Origin: CALODL01 sp942492115
GTDB taxonomy: Bacteria > Planctomycetota > Phycisphaerae > UBA1845 > CAIVHJ01
Length of the DNA stretch: 64,000 nucleotides
Assembly: GCA_942492115.1 (NCBI GenBank)
Contig: CALODL010000017.1
Location: 62,001-126,000, forward strand
Reading direction: 5' to 3'
Shown in pieces: positions 18,091 to 27,600 of this stretch (its first letter is position 1; each line of letters opens with the position of its first letter). The notes under the pieces were generated by a model that saw nothing but the letters and a program-made list of their open reading frames with translations, made no database searches and was not told the origin of the DNA. Position numbers and translations under genes: made by a program.

Positions 18091-19083
18091 ATGATTCCGA
18101 AAATCATCGCCATTGCAGGGAACACCTACCTCGAGACCATCCGGCAGCCGGTGTACGGCATCGTCGTTGGACTCACATATGCCATGATGATGCTCAATAT
18201 GGCCCTCGCGGCGTTCACGCTTTCGAACGACAACCTCTTTCTGCGCGATCTAGGGCTATCTACGCTGCTGGTCTCCGGTTTGTTCTTGGCAGCTTTCAGT
18301 GCCGCCGGAGTACTCAACCGCGAAATCGAAAACAAGACGGTCCTGACCCTCATCAGCAAGCCGATCAGCCGCCCGGCACTCATCGTCGGGAAATTCATTG
18401 GGCTCATAAGTGCTTTAACCACAGCATTTTATCTCTCTACTCTCGCTTTTCTGCTCGTTGTCCGGCATGGCGTACTGCAGAACACCACGGACCCCTGGAA
18501 CATGCCGGTCATCATCTTCGGGGGCGGCGCCGTCCTCCTCTCGCTGGTCATCGCCGGCATTGGCAACTACTGGAATGGCTGGCAGTTTTCTTCGACACTC
18601 ATTTTCCTCAACCTCGGCTTACTGACCGTCGGCGCCTTGATTGCGGGTTTTGTCGATGTCGATTGGGAAGTGCACCCGATTGTCATTGAAGCCCAACTAC
18701 TTGGATCCATCACCCTGGTCCTGCTGATGGTCTGGATCATCACCGCGATTGCGCTCGCAGCGTCATGCCGCATCGGGCAGATCCCGACGCTGATGGTCTG
18801 CCTGGTGGTGCTCGCCGTTGGGCTGACCTCTGACTATGTCTTCGGGCGCCACCAGTTCGAGGACCTCGGCCTGTGGAACCAACCTTCCGTGGTGTCGATG
18901 GCGGCCTGGGTGCTGTACCGCATCATCCCCAACCTCGGGGTCTTCTGGGTCGCGGACGCAGTCACCGCCGGCAAGGACCTGTCGCTCGCTTACGTGACGT
19001 CCGCCGGCGTGTACGCCGGGATGTTCATCTGCGCCTTCCTCGCCATCGGCGTGGGTATCTTCCAGAAGCGCGAAGTGGGGTGA
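18091..19083 (+). CDS. ABC-2 type transporter permease, divergent from the SPFH operon
   Basis: A 330-residue integral membrane protein with six or more hydrophobic segments. The cytoplasmic motif GVLNREIENKTVLTLISKPI matches the ABC-2/NosY-type coupling segment, very like the SDEMTNRQIFLMLSKPV stretch of the other permease. No ATPase gene follows it. The nearest is in the divergent operon (12444-13607), so the two permeases may share one ATPase or form a heterodimer; this is inference. ATG 18091 follows GAGAAAG. The gene is monocistronic as far as can be seen; the next gene starts 98 bp later on the same strand. Confidence 0.85.
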   Translation: MIPKIIAIAGNTYLETIRQPVYGIVVGLTYAMMMLNMALAAFTLSNDNLFLRDLGLSTLLVSGLFLAAFSAAGVLNREIENKTVLTLISKPISRPALIVGKFIGLISALTTAFYLSTLAFLLVVRHGVLQNTTDPWNMPVIIFGGGAVLLSLVIAGIGNYWNGWQFSSTLIFLNLGLLTVGALIAGFVDVDWEVHPIVIEAQLLGSITLVLLMVWIITAIALAASCRIGQIPTLMVCLVVLAVGLTSDYVFGRHQFEDLGLWNQPSVVSMAAWVLYRIIPNLGVFWVADAVTAGKDLSLAYVTSAGVYAGMFICAFLAIGVGIFQKREVG

Positions 19084-19180
19084 TGGGCGCAGGCCGCGCC
19101 CGGCGATGGCCTCCCGCGACACTGGCGAAGTCCACGGACAGGGCATAGTCTGTGTCCTCTCGAGGAGGATTCCGGATAGC

Positions 19181-19981
19181 GTGGCTCGTGCATGGACAGC
19201 CTGGGCTCTCGCCGCGGTGATCATGGGCGGGTGTACGCGTACGACACCACCCGACCCCCTCCGACCGCTTCCGATGTACCCGCGGCGTTATGACTGTCCG
19301 CAGCGCACGGCTCCGATCACGGTCGACGGCCGACTGGATGATCCCGCATGGCTGGCTGCTCCGTGGAGCAGCAAATTCATGGATATCCAGGGCCCCGAAC
19401 ACCCCGCTCCGGCCCATGAGACGCGCTGCAAGATGACGTGGGACGCGCAGTACCTCTATATCGGCGCCTGCCTCGAGGAGCCCCACGTCTGGGCGACCCT
19501 GGACACCCATGACCAGATTGTCTTTCACGACAACGATTTCGAGATCTTCATCGATCCCGACGGTGATGGGGCCGACTATTACGAAATTGAATTCAACGCC
19601 CTGGGCACGATCTTCGATCTGCGACTGACGCGCGCTTACAATCAGGGCGGCCAGGCCCGCCACGGGTGGACTGCCCATGGTATGGTGTCGGCCATCGACA
19701 TCGACGGAACACTCAACGATCCCGCGGACATCGACCGCGGCTGGAGTGTCGAGTGTGCCATCCCCTGGACGTTGCTCGCCGAATTCTCGACCGCACCCTG
19801 TCCCCCGATTCCCGGCGACACCTGGCGCATCAACTTCTCCCGGGTCCAATGGCCGCTGACCAGCGCGAATGGATCCTACGCGAAGGTCCCGGACGCCCGC
19901 GAAGATAACTGGGTGTGGTCACCCCAATGGCAGATCAACATGCATATTCCAGACGAATGGGGATACTTGACCTTCGAGTGA
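19181..19981 (+). CDS. Lipoprotein-like protein with a carbohydrate-binding (CBM9-like) domain
   Basis: A 266-residue protein. The GTG start at 19181 has GAGGAGG 12 bases upstream, and the encoded N-terminus is a short hydrophobic signal ending at a Cys (ALAAVIMGGC), a somewhat atypical lipobox with Met at -3. The body carries the family-9 carbohydrate-binding fold: ITVDGRLDDPAWLAAPW at the start, NDFEIFIDPDGDG in the middle, then GWSVECAIPW and GDTWRINFSRVQW. In the family this domain binds sugars outside the cell or is used as a stand-alone ligand-binding protein. It precedes purQ by 8 bp, but the functions are unrelated. Anchoring to a membrane is inferred. Confidence 0.82.
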   Translation: MARAWTAWALAAVIMGGCTRTTPPDPLRPLPMYPRRYDCPQRTAPITVDGRLDDPAWLAAPWSSKFMDIQGPEHPAPAHETRCKMTWDAQYLYIGACLEEPHVWATLDTHDQIVFHDNDFEIFIDPDGDGADYYEIEFNALGTIFDLRLTRAYNQGGQARHGWTAHGMVSAIDIDGTLNDPADIDRGWSVECAIPWTLLAEFSTAPCPPIPGDTWRINFSRVQWPLTSANGSYAKVPDAREDNWVWSPQWQINMHIPDEWGYLTFE

Positions 19982-19989
19982 GGCCAACA

Positions 19990-20763
19990 ATGCCGATAGC
20001 GACCCCCACGGCACTCATCATCCGAGCAGCCGGCGTAAACTGTGAACGGGAAACTGCCCACGCATGGGAGTGTGTCGGCGCCCGCGCGACCATCGTGCAC
20101 GTCAATGAACTGATCGCGCGTCCTCAGATGCTCGACGAAATCCAGATCCTGACGATCCCGGGCGGGTTCAGCTATGGCGACGACATCGCTGCAGGACGGA
20201 TCCTGGCCAATCAACTCATGCAGCGTCTGGGTGATGCTCTGCGACACTATTGCGCGCGAGGTGGGCTGATCCTGGGCATCTGCAATGGTTTTCAGGTGCT
20301 GTGCAAGTCCGGGCTGCTGCCATCCCCGGGAAACGGACTGCCGGGAGTCACCATCACCGCCAACCGCTCACGCCGCTACGAAGACCGCTGGGTGCATGTG
20401 GCGCGCGGAGTGAGGCATTGCGCCTTCCTGCAGCATGACGGCCCTTACGTCCTCCCTGTAGCCCATGGCGAGGGCCGGATCGCGGTGGACACGCCCGCGG
20501 CAGTCGCAAAACTGGCGGAGGCCGGATGCACCGCCCTGCGCTACCGCCGGTCCGATGGAACCACCCCGGACTACCCGGACAACCCCAACGGCAGCTGCGA
20601 CGATCTGGCGGGCCTGTGCGATCCCACGGGGCGCATCTTCGGCCTCATGCCGCACCCCGAACGGTTCATCGACCCCACCCAACATCCCGAATGGACCAGC
20701 CGGCCGATCGAATCGCCTCATGGCAGGCTGGTGTTCGAGTCGGCGATCACATATCTTCATTGA
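19990..20763 (+). CDS. purQ: Phosphoribosylformylglycinamidine synthase, glutaminase subunit
   Basis: A 257-residue class I glutamine amidotransferase. Catalytic Cys98 lies in LGICNGFQVL and the His-Glu part of the triad in GLMPHPERF. GVNCERET and PGGFSYGDD are PurQ-specific. The enzyme supplies ammonia from glutamine to PurL for the fourth step of purine synthesis. ATG 19990 has GAGG six bases upstream and lies 8 bp after the CBM9-like gene's stop, whose last codons overlap the ribosome-binding site. A longer open frame upstream is rejected. The partner gene purL is 700 bp away on the opposite strand, with a small lipoprotein gene between. A 9-bp hairpin follows the stop. Confidence 0.95.
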   Translation: MPIATPTALIIRAAGVNCERETAHAWECVGARATIVHVNELIARPQMLDEIQILTIPGGFSYGDDIAAGRILANQLMQRLGDALRHYCARGGLILGICNGFQVLCKSGLLPSPGNGLPGVTITANRSRRYEDRWVHVARGVRHCAFLQHDGPYVLPVAHGEGRIAVDTPAAVAKLAEAGCTALRYRRSDGTTPDYPDNPNGSCDDLAGLCDPTGRIFGLMPHPERFIDPTQHPEWTSRPIESPHGRLVFESAITYLH

Positions 20764-20793
20764 AGCCCGACTCCCAATTTGGTCGCTAACATG

Positions 20794-20825
20794 TTTGCGG
20801 GCAACGGCATCACGCCGCCCGCAAA
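20794..20825 (+). terminator. Hairpin after purQ, possible terminator
   Basis: Perfect 9-base arms (20794-20802 and 20817-20825) enclose a 14-nt loop that can itself form a small GGC/GCC stem. There is no T-run after it on the plus strand, so termination is uncertain. Confidence 0.4.
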
Positions 20826-20861
20826 ACACGCAACCACCCGTTCTCGAAACGATACACAAGG

Positions 20862-21386
20862 ATGATGAATCGCGAGCTCCTGACAGCCCTGCTCCTGACC
20901 GGTTGCTGCATCACCGGTTGCCAGAATCCGGAGACTGACGCGACCGACGACCGCGCGGGGCCTGCCGTGGCGGTCAGTTTCCACCTGGCCGCGGAGGAAC
21001 AGGTCGAGGGTTATCTGGTGATGAGCGACCCCGACGACCTGACGATCTACGTCGATCCCGTTCCGATCGTCACGGAGCGCGATATCGCCCGCGCCGAGGT
21101 TCATACCGATTCGGCCACCAATCAGGATGGTGTGCTGGTCACGTTCGACGCCGCTGCGGCACAGCGCTTACGCGAGGTCACGACCAGACACTTGAACAAG
21201 CCCCTGGCGATTCGAGTCAACAACCGCATCATCTCAGTGCCGTGGGTGCGCAGTGCCTTTGGCGACCGCGCGGTCGTGATGGGCGATCTGCATCCAATGA
21301 CTCCGACCGAGCTTGCGAACGCATTGACGCCGCCACCGATGCCCGCGCGGCCGGCGCCGAGTCCGGCATCCAAGGCCACTCCCTGA
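20862..21386 (+). CDS. Small lipoprotein with a SecD P1-head-like domain
   Basis: A 174-residue protein with a lipoprotein signal; the lipobox LTGC puts the modified Cys at residue 15. Residues about 95-155 (RHLNKPLAIRVNNRIISVPW, GDRAVVMGDL, TPTELANAL) resemble the SecDF P1 head subdomain, in which SecD reads along the lines of 'LAIVLDGKVISAP...G.ITG.f...EA..LA'. SecD P1 binds or moves secreted polypeptides in the periplasm. A free-standing lipoprotein with only this fold suggests a periplasmic accessory role. The C-terminus is Pro/Ala-rich. ATG 20862 has AAGG directly before it, so ATG 20865 may be the real start. The function is not known. Confidence 0.7.
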   Translation: MMNRELLTALLLTGCCITGCQNPETDATDDRAGPAVAVSFHLAAEEQVEGYLVMSDPDDLTIYVDPVPIVTERDIARAEVHTDSATNQDGVLVTFDAAAAQRLREVTTRHLNKPLAIRVNNRIISVPWVRSAFGDRAVVMGDLHPMTPTELANALTPPPMPARPAPSPASKATP

Positions 21387-21462
21387 CGCGCATCGGGTCG
21401 CGTTCAGGACCACGGTGGATACGGCGCTGATGCCACACACACCGCACAGCCGGATCATCACA

Positions 21463-24258
21463 CTACCAGCCTGCAAACGTACCACGCCACGCACTGCGCA
21501 GCGTCCCGGCGGTCCACGAGATCGATGCCTGCGCGCCGTGGGACAGGGTCAGATGCGCTTCAGGGATGACCCTCCCGAGAGAGGTCACCACGAGGTCCGC
21601 CGCATCCTCGATCACCGCAACCTGGTCCGGTTGTACTTCAATGAGGTAGTGACCGGCCGGCTCCTCGAACAGCGCGTCGAGCGTGGCGGACCATTCGAGA
21701 GCCAGACCGTAGCGACTGCCAATGACCATTTCGGCCGCAGCCACCAGCGGCCCACCTTCGCTGACATCGTGCGCGGACACGATCCCCGGACAGGTCGCCA
21801 TCAACTGACACACACGCTGCGCTCCGGCGGCCAGGGCTGCAAGGCGGTCATCGATCGGCCCGATCATGAGCACTCGATTGCCCGGCGTTTTCAGGTCGCT
21901 GCTCCGCGCTCGCTGCACGTCGGGCATGACCGACAGGGCACTGATGAGCAGCGTGCCTGGAATCTCGAGCGTCGGCGGCCAGCCGGTTCGTTCGGAGTCT
22001 GCGGCACTCATGTGGAACAGATTGTTGAGCGAATCCTTGCCGGAGATGAACGGTATGCCGTAGGCCAGCGCCGCGTCGTGGCAGCCCTGGGCCGCGCGAA
22101 CGACCTCACCGAGTTTCTCCGGACTCTTGACGCCCCCCCAGCAGAAGTTATCCAGAATGGCCATGTGCTGAAGATCGCCGCCGATGCAGATGTTGTTGCG
22201 CACGGCCTCGTCGACGGCTGCGATGGCCATGATGTACGGATCGACATCGGACCACTCGGGACACAAACCACAGCTGAGGGCGATGCCGGCGGCCGAGTCC
22301 AACTTGGGCCGCACGACCGCGCCGTCCGAAGGCCCGGCCCCCGGCCCCATCAGCGGTTTGATGACGCTTCCGCCCTGCACCTCGTGGTCATACTGCCGAA
22401 TGATCCACTCCTTGGACGCGATGTTCGGCGCGGCCAGGCGCTCACACAGGGTTGCCTGAACGTCCACCACCGCTGCCGGACGGCCGGCCCGACCTGGCCC
22501 GGACCACGTCGCGGTCCGCACGCGGCGCGGCAGCCCGTCGTGAACGAATGCAAGATCCAGGTCACCGACTGTCTGACCGGTCCAGCGTAATACGAGCCGA
22601 CCACTGTCGGCGAAAACCCCGATATCCGTCGCCTCGACGTTCTCGGAGCGGCACAACGCCAGCAGGGTCTCGAGACGATCGGGTGGCACGGCAAGAACCA
22701 TGCGTTCCTGGGCCTCGGAAATCCATACCTCGTCATAGCGCAAGCCATCGTACTTGAGGGGCACATGGTCGAGTTCGACCTCGGCGCCAAGCCCTTCGGC
22801 CATCTCGCCGACGGCGCTGCTCAGCCCACCGGCTCCACAGTCGGTCACTGCGCGATAGAGCGGACCATCCGGATCATCCCGCGCTGCCAGCAGAACATCG
22901 AGGACCTGCTTCTCGGTAATGGCATTACCGATCTGCACGGCATGCGCGAATTCGTCGGCGTGCGTGTCGGTCATCGCCCCTGAGCTGAAGGTCGCCCCAT
23001 GAATGCCATCGCGTCCAGTGCGTCCCCCGACGACGACGATGCGGTCGCCGGGCTGGCAACTCTTGGTAATGCGGTCACGCGGAATCATGCCCACGCAGCC
23101 ACAGTACACCAGCGGGTTGCCCAGGTAGCGTTCGTCGAACACCACAGCGCCGCCGACCGTGGGAATGCCCATGCGATTGCCGTAGTCGCGTACGCCGCGG
23201 ACGACCTCGCGCAATGTGCGTCGCGGATGAAACAATCCCGCAGGCACGCGCTCGTCCTCGAGCACAGGCCCGGCCACGCAGAACACGTCGGTGTTGGCCA
23301 CCGGTCGTGCCCCGAGACCGCAGCCCAGGATGTCGCGAATGCAACCGCCAATGCCCGTCGCAGCACCACCGTAGGGCTCGAGGGCCGAGGGATGGTTGTG
23401 GGTCTCGACCTTGAAGGCCACACCGTCGACATCATCGAAGGCAATGATGCCCGCGTTGTCCTCGAATACCGACAGGCACCACGGTTTGTTCAGTGTCTTC
23501 GTTGCCGCCGCGATCGTCTCAACCAGCAGATTGCCGTATGACCGCTCGATCGTCTCCGGGGTCGGCTGATCCGCGCGGGTCACGCGCTCCGGGAAACCGG
23601 AACCGCTGTAGTGGATGGCACTCTTGAGCGTCTTGTGAACGCAATGTTCGCTCCAGGTCTGGGCCAGCGTTTCGAGTTCGATGTCAGTCGGATCGCGCTC
23701 GAGGTCGATGTAATGCGCCCTGATGGTCTGCATCTCCGCCAGGTCGAGGAACAGGTGACCGTCACGGGACAGCCGCGCCAGTTCCGCATCGTCCGCCTTC
23801 CGCAGATCGACGGTGTGCACGACGAACGGCTGGGCACCGGCCGTGATGAACGGATCATAGTCTGCTGAGTGGTGAAACGACTCGATGAGCGAATTGCCCA
23901 AACGGGCAACGCATGGCGTGCCGTCAGCAGCCCGGTAGCGCCGACCGGTCCGGACGGCAATTGCGGGGTAGCCGAGCTCGGCGATCGCCGTTTCCGTGGA
24001 CAGCGCCACGGGATCCATGACACCCGGTTTGGGCAGCACATCGACGAACGCCGGACCGCTCCGTCGCGCACCACCGACGTGCCCGACGTCGAATACCTCG
24101 ACCACTGCATCACACAACAGCCGGCGGGCGATGTCCGCCGCCGCGTTCTCGTCGATGGCACCCCGCAGGTAGAACAGCCTGGACAACTGAACCAGGCCAG
24201 CGATACCCTCGATCTGCACGCCCGCATCATCGCGCAGCGCCACCTCGATGCACCACAC
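21463..24258 (-). CDS. purL: Phosphoribosylformylglycinamidine synthase, synthase subunit with PurS-like N-terminus
   Basis: A 931-residue PurL as annotated. A PurS-like N-terminus (FYLRGAIDENAAADIARRLL) is fused to the two AIRS-type halves. Signature segments are TWSEHCVHKTLKS, THNHPSALEPYGGAATGIGG and GGRTGRDGIHGATFSSG, which bind substrate, Mg-ATP and the acceptor. It makes FGAM from FGAR and ammonia supplied by PurQ. The start is uncertain. GTG 24258 puts the first residue at the family's N-terminal strand, while ATG 24348 is the only nearby ATG. The open frame extends to 24579, but that region contains the terminator of the upstream gene (24512-24545), so such a start is excluded. It converges with the small lipoprotein gene. 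The 250-370 bp ahead of it should contain its promoter. Confidence 0.93.
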   Translation of the reverse strand: MWCIEVALRDDAGVQIEGIAGLVQLSRLFYLRGAIDENAAADIARRLLCDAVVEVFDVGHVGGARRSGPAFVDVLPKPGVMDPVALSTETAIAELGYPAIAVRTGRRYRAADGTPCVARLGNSLIESFHHSADYDPFITAGAQPFVVHTVDLRKADDAELARLSRDGHLFLDLAEMQTIRAHYIDLERDPTDIELETLAQTWSEHCVHKTLKSAIHYSGSGFPERVTRADQPTPETIERSYGNLLVETIAAATKTLNKPWCLSVFEDNAGIIAFDDVDGVAFKVETHNHPSALEPYGGAATGIGGCIRDILGCGLGARPVANTDVFCVAGPVLEDERVPAGLFHPRRTLREVVRGVRDYGNRMGIPTVGGAVVFDERYLGNPLVYCGCVGMIPRDRITKSCQPGDRIVVVGGRTGRDGIHGATFSSGAMTDTHADEFAHAVQIGNAITEKQVLDVLLAARDDPDGPLYRAVTDCGAGGLSSAVGEMAEGLGAEVELDHVPLKYDGLRYDEVWISEAQERMVLAVPPDRLETLLALCRSENVEATDIGVFADSGRLVLRWTGQTVGDLDLAFVHDGLPRRVRTATWSGPGRAGRPAAVVDVQATLCERLAAPNIASKEWIIRQYDHEVQGGSVIKPLMGPGAGPSDGAVVRPKLDSAAGIALSCGLCPEWSDVDPYIMAIAAVDEAVRNNICIGGDLQHMAILDNFCWGGVKSPEKLGEVVRAAQGCHDAALAYGIPFISGKDSLNNLFHMSAADSERTGWPPTLEIPGTLLISALSVMPDVQRARSSDLKTPGNRVLMIGPIDDRLAALAAGAQRVCQLMATCPGIVSAHDVSEGGPLVAAAEMVIGSRYGLALEWSATLDALFEEPAGHYLIEVQPDQVAVIEDAADLVVTSLGRVIPEAHLTLSHGAQASISWTAGTLRSAWRGTFAGW

Positions 24259-24511
24259 CGAGTGATCTGTTCGCCTGCCGTGCACCGCGCTCTCTGTAGT
24301 GACTCCGTCCACGATTCGTCGAGCCTCACTCGCAACACACACGACCATCCGGATCGAACCGCGATGGACCCCGTGCAGGTCTCTCAATATGACGCAAAGC
24401 CTACCGCGCCCCCGTGGCCAAGTCATCCGGGAACTGTGCAGAACTCCAGACCAGAGCGTCCGGCGCATCCACTGGTGCGCCGCACTGCATTGTTTCAGAA
24501 CGGAACCCAAG

Positions 24512-24545
24512 AAAAAGCCCGGCGGACCATGGCGGCCCGCCGGGC
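24512..24545 (-). terminator. Intrinsic terminator of the first S-layer-like gene
   Basis: On the minus strand an 11-bp GC-rich stem (GCCCGGCGGGC-type arms, 24517-24545) is followed by five Ts. It lies 85 bp beyond the stop codon of the 24631-27792 gene. The segment AAAAAGCCCGGCGGACC is shared exactly with the terminator of the paralog. The remaining DNA between 24259 and 24511 holds nothing else recognisable and presumably carries the purL promoter. Confidence 0.88.
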
Positions 24546-24630
24546 AGTGATATTCGCATTGACCGTCGCTCCCGCTCAACGTGTAATCGGGACGGACTCG
24601 GCAGCGCCGGAAAATGCGTGATTCACACGA

Positions 24631-27600
24631 TCAATTCGTCCGCGCGATGTCAGTCGTGTTCTGAATCACGAAGTTCGTATCGTCGAGCGTCGCGCCGGTC
24701 AGATTGATGACCAGGTACGACTGCCCGGCACCCGTATCCAGGTCAACGATGACGCACGTGTCGCCACCGTTGGTTGCGATGTAGGTCATATTGTCGACAC
24801 CGGTACCGGCGCCACAGTTCCCGCCCGCTCCGGTCAACGCCGGCGGCGCGGCACTGAAACGCAGCACGTCACCTGTGGCGAAACCGGAAATCGAGTCGAC
24901 ACCATCGACATTCGCCGGGGCCCCTCCGATGCTCGAACTGTAGATGATCACATCGTTCCCGGCCCCCGGCGTCAGGATGTCGTCGCCGCCGAGCGGGGTC
25001 AGGATATCGGCCCCGGCACCGCTGCTGATGACATCCTGGCTGTCGACGTCCTGGCTTTCGAACGTGTCGTCTCCAGCACCCGTGTTGACCACCGAGCTGG
25101 TCATCGCCGCACTGTTGGCCACGACGATATTGTCGTTGCCGGCTGAACTCGTGAGCGACATGCCATTTGCACAATCGGTGAACGTGCCGGCGAGGTTGCC
25201 CACGACACCGGAGAAATTGATCGATGTCAGGGTGCCACCCACGCCGCCGGTGCCGATGGTCCCGAGCGTGAGGTCACTCACGGCAGTTCCAGAAACAGTC
25301 GTCAGGGTGCTTGCCGTAACGCCATTGAAGGTCGCCGGCCCGTCCTGAATATCGAATGTCAGAGTTTCGATGTTCGGCAATGTAATCGCACCCGGAGCGT
25401 GAACGTTGGCCACCCCGTTCTGATTCAGCGCCTGACTGCGGTTGTCGACCGTCAGCATCACGGAATCGTTGGCCCCGCCCACGCCGGTCGCCGAGTAGTT
25501 CAACGGATCGTAGCCCTGACCTGCCTGGGCCCCATCGCCGCGGTATCGAATCGTCGGCAAAGGCGCGCCGCCGATGTTCAACAGCGTGATCTGGTCCGCC
25601 TGGACCCCGCCGGCCGCACCATCGATGATGACATCGACGATGCCACTGACGCCCGTCAGATTGAGGCTGCGGTTGCCGCCGGTGGCATTCAGGTACAACT
25701 GTTCGATGCTCAGGAATGGCGCGACGGCCGCGATATTGGCCGCCATGGTCGCCTGGACGGCGTCGAAACCGGGGCCACCATCGATGAACTCGTCGAGGCC
25801 CGCTGCGTCGGCATCGGTCAACTGCGTCGCGAAAATGAACCAATCGTTGCCGTTACCGCCAGTCAATGCCGCCAGCTTCTGGTTGTTGGCATGGAAGGCC
25901 GCATAGGGGTCGATCGCAGTACCGCTGCCCGACCCCAGGGTCCAGTCATTGGCCATACCCGAACCGTCGAGCGTGACCACGCTGTCGGGCACGACTTGGG
26001 TATTCAACGGTGAAGTCCCCGCGAAACTCATGGACGTCAACGACGTGGCCAGCGGATTGTCCAGGTAAGTGTTCGGCGTACCGTCCTGCTGGACGTGCCG
26101 GAGGGTCGTGATGGTGTTGAGTTCCCCGGCGCCGGCGCTCTCGACGTGCAACCGCTCGAGACCATTGACCACGCCCGCTGGAATGACCACCACACCGTCG
26201 CCGACCGTCGACCCCACCGAGAAACTGATTTCATCGTCGGAACCACTGGTCACCGACGCCACGGCAAACTCGACCGCCATGTCCACAGCCGCGTTCTGCA
26301 CGTTACGCATCCCGAAATCGACGAGGTTGTTGAGCCCGGTCACGACGATGTCCGAGGTGCTGTTGACCGACAGGAACGTGTCGGCGCCGGAAATGTTCGC
26401 CGCGTTCATCGTCAGCCGCGCCGCAGGATTACTCGTGCCCGATGCCGAGGCGTTGGCGTTGAAGTTGCCGAGCTGGAATTCCTCGATACCCTGGAGGTTG
26501 GGGAGCGGGGCCTCGCCACCGGTGAACGATGCGCTACACATATCATGACCTGCCAGGCCGTTGGCGAAGTCCGCAGTCTGCAGCGTGGCCAGCTGGACAC
26601 CGGTGGCGGCGTTGAACTGCAGCGGAGCGAAGTACACATCATCGTTCGTCGAACCAGTCAGATTGTCCTGGCCGAGTGTAAACTCGAACGGTTCCTCCAC
26701 CGGTGGACAGGCGCAAATGGCCGCGTCGTCACCCTCGAGGCACTCCGGATCACCCTCGCTACACATGGCATCGGCACACGGATCGGTCCCCGCGACACAG
26801 ATGCCGTCCAGGCAGCTTTCCAGGCCGTTGCAAAACTCGCCATCGTCGCAATCGGTATCCTCGATGCACGATGCCTCTTCGCATTCACCGCTGTCCGGGC
26901 TGCAGGCGAAGCCATCGTCACACACGACCGGCTCGTTCACGCAGCCATTGTCCGCATCACACGAATCCTCGGTACACGCGTCGTCATCGTCGCACAGCGC
27001 CGGATCAATCGGACTGTTGCTGCACAGGCCATCGACACAGGCGTCATCCGTGCACGCATCGAGGTCGTCGCAGTCGTCCGCCGTGATGCATTCGGCCACG
27101 CAATCGCCGTCCAGGCACGCCTCGCCATCCGGGCACATGATTTCCTCGCCGGCGCATTCACCGTCGGCACAACTGTCGTTTTCGGTACATGCATCACCGT
27201 CGTCACACGAATCGGTGTTCGGTTCATTGATGCACATGCCGTCCACCGGATCGCAGCTATCGTCAGTACACGCGTTGCCGTCGTCACAATCGATCGGCGT
27301 ACCGACACACTCGAAATCGGCACTGCACATATCATCTGCCGTGCAGGGGTCCTGGTCGTCACACGCAGCGCCCTCGGCGCCACAGGGGTTGGCCTCGAGG
27401 CGCACAGCACACGATTCGGTCCCACTGGTGTCATCCACGAGGCTGGCCGTGATGTTGATCGTCACCGTCTGGGCCACCGCGTCGGCCGGAATGGTGATCT
27501 CGATCAAGTTCTGCTGGGTCACGACGCCCAGCTGGAAGGTGGCGCCACTGGCAGTCACGGTATAAGTTGCGGTATTGCTGACGTCGTTGCCGTCGGCATC

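Noticed and set aside
24259..24579. Upstream extension of purL to the first codon of its open frame
   Set aside because: It contains the intrinsic terminator of the S-layer-like gene (24512-24545) on the same strand, so a purL mRNA could not begin there.
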